A stretch of DNA of 11,762 nt, taken from positions 1 to 11,762 of the forward strand of contig DAJP01000002.1 in assembly GCA_002496355.1 (NCBI GenBank). Direction: 5' to 3'. Each line of letters starts with the position of its first letter. Positions within the stretch are counted from its first letter, which is position 1. The notes beneath the pieces are model-generated. The model saw nothing but the letters and a program-made list of their open reading frames with translations. It made no database searches and had not been told where the DNA came from. Source of the stretch: Euryarchaeota archaeon UBA346. GTDB taxonomy: Archaea; Thermoplasmatota; E2; DHVEG-1. Made by a program: the position numbers and the translations under genes. Shown in pieces: positions 6,571-11,762 of this stretch.

Positions 6571-8529
6571 TCAAATTAGTAGTTTACAGAACGAAAAAAT
6601 ATACCGTTCACCTACTAATCCTAGATGTGTCTTTAGGATGGTCAAATGTTCTCCGGGCACATACAATGTTACATTCCATGGCATCAAAGTAATCGCTCTG
6701 AGGTTCACCGTGTCAAATTCTATGACATCATGGTAGGTTGTACGATTGTGTATGTTTCCAAATAGAAAGACGACCTTTGTCTCATGTGGTGTCTCTTCGA
6801 TTTCAACTGGATAGAAAAACATCCTCCCTGCAGGGTTCATGAGAAATCCTTTGACATTTTCTCTGAACACTAAATGCTGGTTCGCATGGGCGAGGTACAC
6901 AAACGGCGCATCCTCATGGATGATGACCTGAGATTCTTTATACAGGTTTGCTCGCTCCGTAATATTGTATGTCTGTAATGCAGCGGTGAATAAATCTTGA
7001 ACTTCTGTTTTGTTGTAAAATGCGACATTTCCTGCTGCTCCAATAACACACTGGTTCGCGCCATATAATACATTCATGAAGTTATCCGGATCACCGTTGT
7101 CTCCCGTCCATCCAAGGAGACACATTGGATGTTCTCCTGCTTGAGTCTTTGCAAGATACGTGGACCAATCGATCTGATAAATCTCCACGTTGATGTTCAC
7201 ATCAGCGAGATATCCTTGAATTGCTTCTCCGATCCTCACTGGATCAAACATGTACGGTCGACTCACTGGCATTACCCATAGTGTCGTGTTAAATCCGTTT
7301 GGATACCCAGCTTCTGTGAGTAGTTCAATTGCCTTCGTAGGATTATAGGGGTAGTCAACAATTGCATCATTATACCCTAACATGAACGGTGGCATCCCGT
7401 TCTTTGCTATGGTGGCTGTTCCTGCATACAGATTTTCAATTATCCATGTTTTATTGATTGCATAGTTTATTGCTTGTCTTACTAATTTGTTCGTAAATGG
7501 AGCGAAGTACCCCGGTGTTTGTACCCATGGTTCATCAGGATCATGGACACCATTGTGATTTACATCATAATAACCATATCCGTTATTTATCGCAAGATAC
7601 CCGATATTCATTCCTGGTTCTGCGAGAAATGTCAAATTACTATCAGCTTTAATTGCATCAAAACTTGCAGGGTCCGGGTATTCCATTCCTTGGATTGTAT
7701 TATTTTGTAACGCAAGTAATCGCTCTGAAGGGTCTGTATTGACCTTGAAAATCAACGTATCTATTTTTGTTTCTCCACGCCAATACTCCTCATTTGCGAT
7801 TAATGTGATATGATCATCAGGTACCCATTCGACAAATCGAAACGGACCAGTACCAACCGGATGTTTATACATCTCTTCTTTCCATGTCTCTGCGTTGGTT
7901 GGGCTGACAATCGCAACCGTGAACATCGCAAGACTTGTCATGATCGCAGAATTTGGTTTTTTTAAAACAATATTCACCATGTAATCATTGATTTTTTCAA
8001 CATTCTGTATGTCGCTAAACATGTATGTCCAGTACGCCCATTCCCCATACTGATGATACGGATGACTGGTGTTGTACTGTCGTTCGAAAGAAAAAACAAC
8101 CGCATCAGCATTAAAATCCGTCCCATCATGGAACTTCACACCCTCCCTCAAGGTAAAAGTGATGTTTTTTCCATCTGAAGAAATAGCCCAAGCTGTTGCT
8201 AAACACGGTTGGATTTCTGTGCTATGAGGTTTGTATTCAACCAGACTTTCGAATATGTTATCTGTTCTAACTGTTGATTCACCATCAGTCACATCTGCAG
8301 GGTCTAATTTATCAGCATCACCAGAACAACCAAAAATCAGGGTATGTTCTCGTTTTTGTTCAGAACCCTGCACTTGTTCAGTAGTATCGGACGTCCAAAG
8401 CAATGTAAATTTGTTATGGTTTCTAAATTCCGGATTCTGCGCAAAAGTCGATGTTGGTAGGATCACACTCCCGATCATGGTCAATAAAACGAGAACACAA
8501 ACCAATTTAGCAATCATATTTTTTTGCAT
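6571..8529 (-). CDS. Family 5 extracellular solute-binding protein (oligopeptide/dipeptide ABC type)
   Basis: Captures peptides or similar solutes for an ABC importer. The 652-residue protein has a Sec signal (1-30, ending TSTFAQ) without a lipobox cysteine. SBP_bac_5 hallmarks run in order: LDPADVTDGES near 76, ESLVEYKP, LATAWAISSDGKNITFTLREGVKFHDG, NADAVVFSFER, VGTGPFRFVEW, LVRQAINYAINK, AIELLTEAGYPNGF and CLLGWTGDNGDPDNF. Two features are unusual. Residues 322-333 (DVNHNGVHDPDE) form an EF-hand-like loop inside an insertion before the APFTNKLVRQ segment. Residues 585-652 extend past the usual domain end with a strand-prone tail ending IFSFCKLLI. The start is fixed by AGGAGG (8544-8539) 9 bases upstream; M5 would be too far from it. 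No permease or ATPase gene is adjacent, so its transporter partners must lie elsewhere. Nearby secreted proteases suggest a peptide ligand, though family 5 also binds sugars and nickel. Confidence 0.93.
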   Translation of the reverse strand: MQKNMIAKLVCVLVLLTMIGSVILPTSTFAQNPEFRNHNKFTLLWTSDTTEQVQGSEQKREHTLIFGCSGDADKLDPADVTDGESTVRTDNIFESLVEYKPHSTEIQPCLATAWAISSDGKNITFTLREGVKFHDGTDFNADAVVFSFERQYNTSHPYHQYGEWAYWTYMFSDIQNVEKINDYMVNIVLKKPNSAIMTSLAMFTVAIVSPTNAETWKEEMYKHPVGTGPFRFVEWVPDDHITLIANEEYWRGETKIDTLIFKVNTDPSERLLALQNNTIQGMEYPDPASFDAIKADSNLTFLAEPGMNIGYLAINNGYGYYDVNHNGVHDPDEPWVQTPGYFAPFTNKLVRQAINYAINKTWIIENLYAGTATIAKNGMPPFMLGYNDAIVDYPYNPTKAIELLTEAGYPNGFNTTLWVMPVSRPYMFDPVRIGEAIQGYLADVNINVEIYQIDWSTYLAKTQAGEHPMCLLGWTGDNGDPDNFMNVLYGANQCVIGAAGNVAFYNKTEVQDLFTAALQTYNITERANLYKESQVIIHEDAPFVYLAHANQHLVFRENVKGFLMNPAGRMFFYPVEIEETPHETKVVFLFGNIHNRTTYHDVIEFDTVNLRAITLMPWNVTLYVPGEHLTILKTHLGLVGERYIFSFCKLLI

Positions 8530-8538
8530 TTTCCTTTG

Positions 8539-8573
8539 CCTCCTAATAAATCAATCATCCATCTCTATTTAAA
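8539..8573 (-). promoter_or_regulatory. Promoter and ribosome binding site of the solute-binding protein gene
   Basis: TTTAAATAGAGAT (8573-8561) contains a TATA-like TTTAAATA, placing transcription start near 8543-8545. That is almost exactly where the strong Shine-Dalgarno AGGAGG (8544-8539) begins, leaving a leader of about 16 bases. The 13-base element is identical to 3774-3762 ahead of the C25 gene. Confidence 0.55.
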
Positions 8574-8733
8574 TGTTTTGAGAAAAATAAAATTAGATAA
8601 CACATGTCACATTACCGGAAAAATTGAACTGAGTAATAAAAAGAGTATTCTATTATATTCCTCCATATCAGATCGATTCGCCAACATATAATATAACGAG
8701 GATAAGTTTTTTTGTCGTTTTTATAATATTTTG
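8574..8733. other. AT-rich intergenic stretch with no recognised gene
   Basis: This lies between the divergent solute-binding protein gene and the small plus-strand gene at 8840. I looked on both strands for ORFs with start signals, tRNA-like folds and repeats and saw nothing convincing. Short strings such as ATATAATATAA (8690-8700) are TATA-like but lead to no evident gene. Confidence 0.4.
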
Positions 8734-8764
8734 CATCTGTTTTTTTTCGAATATTCGTCAGATG
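8734..8764. repeat. Nested inverted repeat upstream of the small membrane protein gene
   Basis: CATCTG (8734-8739) and CAGATG (8759-8764) are exact inverted arms enclosing T8 and the perfect 10-base palindrome CGAATATTCG (8748-8757). It ends about 19 bases before the TATA-like box of the 34-codon gene, a position where archaeal activators or repressors often bind. A regulator-binding role is inference from place and symmetry only. Confidence 0.4.
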
Positions 8765-8782
8765 TCGAATTTTTGATAGAAA

Positions 8783-8791
8783 ACTATAAAT
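8783..8791 (+). promoter_or_regulatory. TATA box of the 34-codon gene
   Basis: ACTATAAAT is centred about 53 bases before the ATG at 8840. The predicted transcription start near 8813 gives a leader of about 27 bases that includes AGGAG (8825-8829). Confidence 0.5.
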
Positions 8792-8839
8792 GCTCTCACA
8801 AAATGTTTCTTTGCAAGGTGATGTAGGAGAAAGGGGAAG

Positions 8840-8944
8840 ATGAAAGTCGTCATAACAGAGAATTGGGATCAGACGTTGTTTTATTTAGCGACACTCTCAC
8901 TGGTGTTTGTCAGTGGTTTTGTCGTGCGGACCTTCGCTGGGTAA
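8840..8944 (+). CDS. Small single-pass membrane protein, 34 residues
   Basis: A 34-residue ORF with all the parts of a gene around it: a TATA box at 8783-8791, AGGAG (8825-8829) 10 bases before the ATG, and a hairpin plus T10 directly at its 3' end. A polar N-terminus (MKVVITENWDQ) is followed by one hydrophobic helix (about residues 12-29, LFYLATLSLVFVSGFVV) and a short RTFAG tail. The basic residue after the helix suggests the C-terminus faces the cytoplasm. I recognise no family; it does not look like SecE or Sec61-beta. It could be a subunit or regulator of a membrane complex, but nothing in the neighbourhood names a partner. The combination of signals makes chance unlikely, though coding conservation could not be tested. 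Confidence 0.6.
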   Translation: MKVVITENWDQTLFYLATLSLVFVSGFVVRTFAG

Positions 8945-8977
8945 AGAAACGTTTTCTCTTTCCCATCTTTTTTTTTT
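8939..8977 (+). terminator. Hairpin plus T10 terminator of the 34-codon gene
   Basis: GGGTAAAGAAA (8939-8949) pairs imperfectly with TTTTCTCTTTCCC (8952-8964). The stem has three G-C pairs at its base, small bulges and a tight CG-containing loop. T10 (8968-8977) follows immediately. The stem overlaps the stop codon. This looks like an intrinsic terminator. Confidence 0.6.
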
Positions 8978-9008
8978 CATATTTTTATTAAAAACGAGTG
9001 TAGAATGA

Positions 9009-9070
9009 ATGGGGAAGAGAGGGGAGGTGATAAAATGATTCGTTGGGAAAATAAGGTTTTTCTTCCCCAT
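9009..9070 (+). repeat. 10-base perfect inverted repeat around a start site
   Basis: ATGGGGAAGA (9009-9018) and TCTTCCCCAT (9061-9070) are exact reverse complements, and G-U/A-U pairs could lengthen the stem inwards. The 42-base loop holds the Shine-Dalgarno and start codon of a 21-codon ORF. The left arm can also pair over 12 positions (one G-U) with TCTCTTTCCCAT (8955-8966) in the preceding terminator, so alternative folds are possible. It may be a small RNA or a translational control element. Confidence 0.45.
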
Positions 9071-9100
9071 ATCATTACATTAATTTCAAATAGGGAATAA
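9035..9100 (+). CDS. Possible 21-residue microprotein
   Basis: ATG at 9035 reads 21 codons (MIRWENKVFLPHIITLISNR then E) to TAA. GGAGGTGAT (9023-9031), a full complement to the usual archaeal 16S rRNA 3' end, stands 7 bases (counted from GGAGG) before the ATG; this is the strongest ribosome binding site in the window. A TATA-like TTTTTATTAAA lies near 8983-8994. Against it are the very short length, no recognised family and a stem whose right arm lies inside the ORF. It may be a real microprotein or a regulatory leader peptide whose translation opens the stem. Confidence 0.35.
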   Translation: MIRWENKVFLPHIITLISNRE

Positions 9101-9162
9101 AACCTAATATATAAATTTTTTTATACAATACAAATAATGAATAAATCAAGAAGGAATTTTCC

Positions 9163-9624
9163 TTAAAATTTGGATTCTTTTGTATACATTTTCTTAACGA
9201 TAAAACTCTTGACGGTGTCGAGATCTGAATCCAGGTAGATCGCACCTATAAGAGCCTCCAAGGTGTTTGCAAGGTTGGTTCGGTTCTTTGCTCCTTCCTG
9301 TTTCTGTTCTCCTTTGCCTAGTAGAAGATAAGTGCCGATGTTGAGCCGTGTTGCCACATCTGCAAGGACATTGTTGTTGACGCTTTGTGCTCGTCTTCTT
9401 GTTAGTTCCCCTTCTGAAAAATATTGGTTGCTTTGGTAGAGCTTCTCGGTAATGATCAGGTTCAGGATGCTGTCGCCAAGGAATTCCAGACGATCGTTAT
9501 ATTCTACGGGTGTCTGTGCTTCGAATGCGTATGTTTTGTGGGTGAGGGCTGTGGTCAAAAGTTGTTTATCCTTAAATGTGTAGCCAAGTTGTTTTTCGAG
9601 TGGTTTGAAATTGTTTTTTTTCAT
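9163..9624 (-). CDS. rnc: Ribonuclease III catalytic domain protein without dsRNA-binding domain
   Basis: Endonuclease that cuts double-stranded RNA, in the cytoplasm. The 153 residues cover only the RNase III domain; the C-terminal dsRNA-binding domain of typical bacterial enzymes (about 220 residues) is absent. The signature NDRLEFLGDS (43-52) gives D44, E47 and D51 at the places of E. coli E38, E41 and D45. EGELTRRRA follows at 71-79, and LANTLEALIGAIYLD (118-132) gives E123 for the essential Glu117. The Asp114 position is Asn (N120), a mild change that may alter metal binding. It is unlike Mini-III in its conserved EALIGAIYLD block. The start has GAGG 6 bases upstream and lies 29 bases after the radical SAM stop, so the two form an operon. 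RNase III is uncommon in archaea, which suggests acquisition from bacteria. Substrate may be rRNA precursors or antisense duplexes; this cannot be decided here. Confidence 0.9.
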   Translation of the reverse strand: MKKNNFKPLEKQLGYTFKDKQLLTTALTHKTYAFEAQTPVEYNDRLEFLGDSILNLIITEKLYQSNQYFSEGELTRRRAQSVNNNVLADVATRLNIGTYLLLGKGEQKQEGAKNRTNLANTLEALIGAIYLDSDLDTVKSFIVKKMYTKESKF

Positions 9625-9653
9625 GTTTATCCTCTTTTCTCAAATTTTTTTTA

Positions 9654-11390
9654 TCAGTCCAGCTGTATATAGTTTTGAATGGTATGTGCAACGCCAGGGT
9701 CATCAAGGGCGTTGATGAATTCTTGGGTGGTTGAAAAAGGTCGTTTGGCTAATATCCGTATTGCTCGTTTCTTCCCAACACCTGGTACTGCTTCGAGCGT
9801 CTCCCGGGATGCTGTGTTGATATCAAGAGGGTATGGCACCCCGGTCAGTGATCGATACCCGTACTGCACGATTTTCACAGTATAAAATTTGTGGAGCGGG
9901 TAGACGCCAGGGATTCCGACCAGCAGTGGATAGCTTCCCAGCTGTCTGGCGAAGGTCAGCTTCCCTTCATAGATTTCGGCATAAACATCTTTAAGGAGTG
10001 TTCCGGGTGGCACGACGCGCTGCAGCATTGGTCGTTCAATGGTCTGACGTACGGTTCGTTTGAACCGCTGGAACGCTGCTTTATGTTTTCTAATGTTCTT
10101 CTCACCAATCTCACTCATCCGTGTACCTGGGAGAGGGATGACCTGTCTGAGATTGATCCGCCGAAGCAGGAGGGAATCGTCATAGATTTTTTTCAAGAAC
10201 TCATAATCAAGAGTGAACGTGTGTTTGGTTTCACCATCAAGACCGAAGACAAAGTTCAGACCAGGGAGCAGCTCTGGAAGTCCGTTTACTCCTGGCGATG
10301 AACCAACCTCGTTTAGCAGATTCACTGCTAAATAGACCTCCTCGGCTGTTGCCTTAAGATTATTCTTTTTTATCACCTCTGGGTCGACACTCTCGACACC
10401 CAGTGCTGCGACATCCCCCGCAGTATGATATTTGATGATGGTTTTTGCGATTTTTTTACATTCCTTTGGGAATCGTGCGATGATACCGGGGTTCGCGTTA
10501 TCGATATGGAGTGTTCTTACCGTTGGTGCTGCTGAGCGTATCCCCTTGAACAACTGTTCGATTGCCTCAGGGTTTGGTCGTGGGAACTCTTGTTCGCCCG
10601 CGCCTTTTGCCATGTAGGAGAAAATGCAGGGTTGGTTTCCGATGCGCAGATGGCGGATTCCTGCCGTATACAACGCGGAGATCTCAGAGCAGATTTCATC
10701 GACCGTCCTGAAGCTTGGTGCTCCTTTGCTTGGTTCACTACAAAATGAACATCCACCCGTGATACTGCGAGAGCATCCACGATAGGTCTCTATTTCCGTG
10801 ATCAGATATTCTGGGAAAAATGGATGTTGCGTGACGATCTTTGCGCCTTTCACGGCATAGTTCTTTATGGCGTGTGGATTTGGTCTGCAGAGCGAAGGAT
10901 CGATGGTATCGCTGTCCAGTTTGTTTTTAAATAATTCAGAGACAACCAGTTCCCCATCACCGGTTGCGATGATGTCAAAGACGTGTTTTACGACATCGGT
11001 CTCTGTGACGGATTTCCCGCCCGACATCCCAAATCCGTACCGCGCCGCAGGACCACAAAGCACCTTAATTGGTTTTGAAATCGGAGAAAGGTACGAGAGG
11101 AGCTCATTGGGGCTGACAGGGAACCCGGAGAGGTATCGCCCGGGCACGGACATCCCTGCGATCACCACGAGGATATCGGATTTTGAAGCAGTATCAAGGA
11201 ACGAGTTATTGTTTCGAATCTGATCGATGGTGGCATAGGAGACCCGGGTCTGGAGGTTAAAATCCCAGGCCGCCCCAGCGATGTATCGGGGGTAGGGACT
11301 GATGTAGGGGGGGACACCAAGGCAGGTTGGCTCATCAACGTACCCGTCGAGGATGAAGACGCGTCGCATCCTTCCTTTGAACCCTGTCAT
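9654..11390 (-). CDS. COG1031-type radical SAM protein with C-terminal helix-hairpin-helix
   Basis: Predicted cytoplasmic Fe-S/S-adenosylmethionine enzyme of unknown reaction. The N-terminus (ILDGYVDEPTCLGVPPYISP) and the following 150 residues form a Rossmann-like, B12-domain-like region. The cluster site is C206, C214, C217 in YRGCSRSITGGCSFCSEP, a CX7CX2C spacing instead of the canonical CX3CX2C. The SAM barrel runs to about residue 430 (LHIDNANPG, AALGVESVDP, LPGLNFVFGLDGE). A TRAM-like stretch (about 455-495) follows, then a helix-hairpin-helix (524-550, INTASRETLEAVPGVGKKRA), suggesting nucleic acid binding. This architecture matches the archaeal family I recall as COG1031. The start could be 11390 (used) or the ATG at 11369, which leaves MRRVFILDGY; neither has well-spaced Shine-Dalgarno. 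RNase III follows 29 bases downstream. The substrate may be RNA, by inference from the HhH and the partner gene. Confidence 0.9.
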   Translation of the reverse strand: MTGFKGRMRRVFILDGYVDEPTCLGVPPYISPYPRYIAGAAWDFNLQTRVSYATIDQIRNNNSFLDTASKSDILVVIAGMSVPGRYLSGFPVSPNELLSYLSPISKPIKVLCGPAARYGFGMSGGKSVTETDVVKHVFDIIATGDGELVVSELFKNKLDSDTIDPSLCRPNPHAIKNYAVKGAKIVTQHPFFPEYLITEIETYRGCSRSITGGCSFCSEPSKGAPSFRTVDEICSEISALYTAGIRHLRIGNQPCIFSYMAKGAGEQEFPRPNPEAIEQLFKGIRSAAPTVRTLHIDNANPGIIARFPKECKKIAKTIIKYHTAGDVAALGVESVDPEVIKKNNLKATAEEVYLAVNLLNEVGSSPGVNGLPELLPGLNFVFGLDGETKHTFTLDYEFLKKIYDDSLLLRRINLRQVIPLPGTRMSEIGEKNIRKHKAAFQRFKRTVRQTIERPMLQRVVPPGTLLKDVYAEIYEGKLTFARQLGSYPLLVGIPGVYPLHKFYTVKIVQYGYRSLTGVPYPLDINTASRETLEAVPGVGKKRAIRILAKRPFSTTQEFINALDDPGVAHTIQNYIQLD

Positions 11391-11428
11391 TGTTTAAAAA
11401 ACTTCTTCTCCTACAACGGAGATTGTTC

Positions 11429-11436
11429 TTTTATAT
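11429..11436 (-). promoter_or_regulatory. TATA box of the radical SAM-RNase III operon
   Basis: ATATAAAA on the minus strand (centre about 11433) predicts transcription start near 11407. The leader would be about 17 bases to the ATG at 11390 or 38 to that at 11369. AGGAG (11412-11408) falls at the predicted start site and is 17 bases from the first ATG, so it probably does not serve it. Confidence 0.5.
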
Positions 11437-11465
11437 GAATTATTAAAAAAAAGGATGTTTGAATA

Positions 11466-11762
11466 TCAGAAGATCATCAAATGAAAATGTTTATGATGTT
11501 TTGTTTTTCTCTGTACGAGTGTAGTTTCTTCTTGTGGGAATGGATATGTATCGAGATATGTTGGATCTGGCCCTTCTGGGTTAAACGAGTTCCAGAGAAC
11601 AAATCGACCCCAGTGTTCAACGCTGTTCTCTACTTTTTCAAAGCAGTTCCGGCATATCAAGAAATGGATGCCCATGGTCGGATGTCTGTAACCTTCAAAC
11701 AGACTCATATTCTTTCCACATTCGATGCATTTTCTTTTTTTATCATCATGCAATGATGGTGC
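11466..11762 (-). CDS. Small zinc-ribbon protein, possibly 5'-truncated by the window edge
   Basis: About 95 residues with two knuckles, KCIECGKN and ICRNCFE, spaced CX2C-X21-CX2C, typical of a small zinc ribbon. The rest has several aromatic residues (VEHWGRFVLWNSFNPEG, TYLDTYPF) and a His/Lys-rich tail (KTKHHKHFH). The frame is open to the window edge. The only start candidate inside is TTG at 11753, directly before HDDKKRKC, so the true start may be there or further upstream outside the window. Its function is not recognisable; such ribbons occur in nucleic-acid-binding and in protein-binding roles. It reads in the same direction as the radical SAM operon but is separated by about 75 bases holding a TATA box, so it is probably a separate transcript. 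Confidence 0.7.
   Translation of the reverse strand, partial: APSLHDDKKRKCIECGKNMSLFEGYRHPTMGIHFLICRNCFEKVENSVEHWGRFVLWNSFNPEGPDPTYLDTYPFPQEETTLVQRKTKHHKHFHLMIF

Noticed and set aside
8821..8826. Start-stop ATGTAG preceded by AAGGTG in the leader of the 34-codon gene
   Set aside because: A minimal uORF is conceivable, but six bases in a purine-rich leader are easily chance.
9163..9624. Assignment of the RNase III as Mini-III
   Set aside because: It lacks a dsRBD as Mini-III does, but the NDRLEFLGDS and EALIGAIYLD blocks match the main RNase III group better.
1..11762. CRISPR array, tRNA/rRNA genes, insertion sequences or phage genes
   Set aside because: I saw no regularly spaced repeats, tRNA-like folds, transposase motifs or terminal inverted repeats anywhere in the window.

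Overview
This window most likely comes from an archaeon, probably a Thermoplasmatota-type lineage related to the sediment protein degraders (Marine Benthic Group D / Thermoprofundales-like). The archaeal signs are TATA-like boxes about 26 bases before short leaders, T-tract terminators, and a radical SAM protein of the archaeal COG1031 type with a C-terminal helix-hairpin-helix. The lineage guess rests on recalled gene content: gingipain-type C25 and papain-type C1 peptidases with Sec signals are known from those archaea. No rRNA or other marker is present, so it remains an inference.

Positions 1-5668 (minus strand) hold an extracellular proteolysis locus. In transcription order it encodes a papain-like C1A peptidase, a gingipain-family C25 peptidase and an M14 zinc carboxypeptidase that runs off the left edge. 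All three have signal peptides and intact catalytic residues. C25 and M14 are separated by 16 bases and are surely co-transcribed; 82 bases with TATA-like sequence lie between C1A and C25. Two endopeptidases plus a carboxypeptidase would turn protein into peptides and amino acids outside the cell.

Positions 5669-6570 hold a divergent promoter region and one plus-strand gene for an unrecognised soluble 187-residue protein, followed by T tracts of 9 and 21 bases.

Positions 6571-8529 (minus strand) encode a family 5 (oligopeptide/dipeptide type) solute-binding protein without permease genes beside it. It fits the proteases as the peptide-capture step, and its promoter shares an exact 13-base element with the region upstream of the C25 gene. 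It carries an EF-hand-like loop insertion and an unexplained 68-residue C-terminal extension.

Positions 8530-9162 contain no long gene but are not empty. They hold a small palindrome, a convincing 34-codon membrane microprotein gene with promoter, ribosome binding site and hairpin terminator, and a weaker 21-codon ORF behind a near-perfect Shine-Dalgarno sequence. Purine and pyrimidine segments in this stretch can pair in alternative ways.

Positions 9163-11390 (minus strand) are a two-gene operon: the COG1031-type radical SAM protein and a short RNase III without a dsRNA-binding domain. At the right edge, minus strand, is a small CxxC...CxxC zinc-ribbon protein whose start may lie outside the window.
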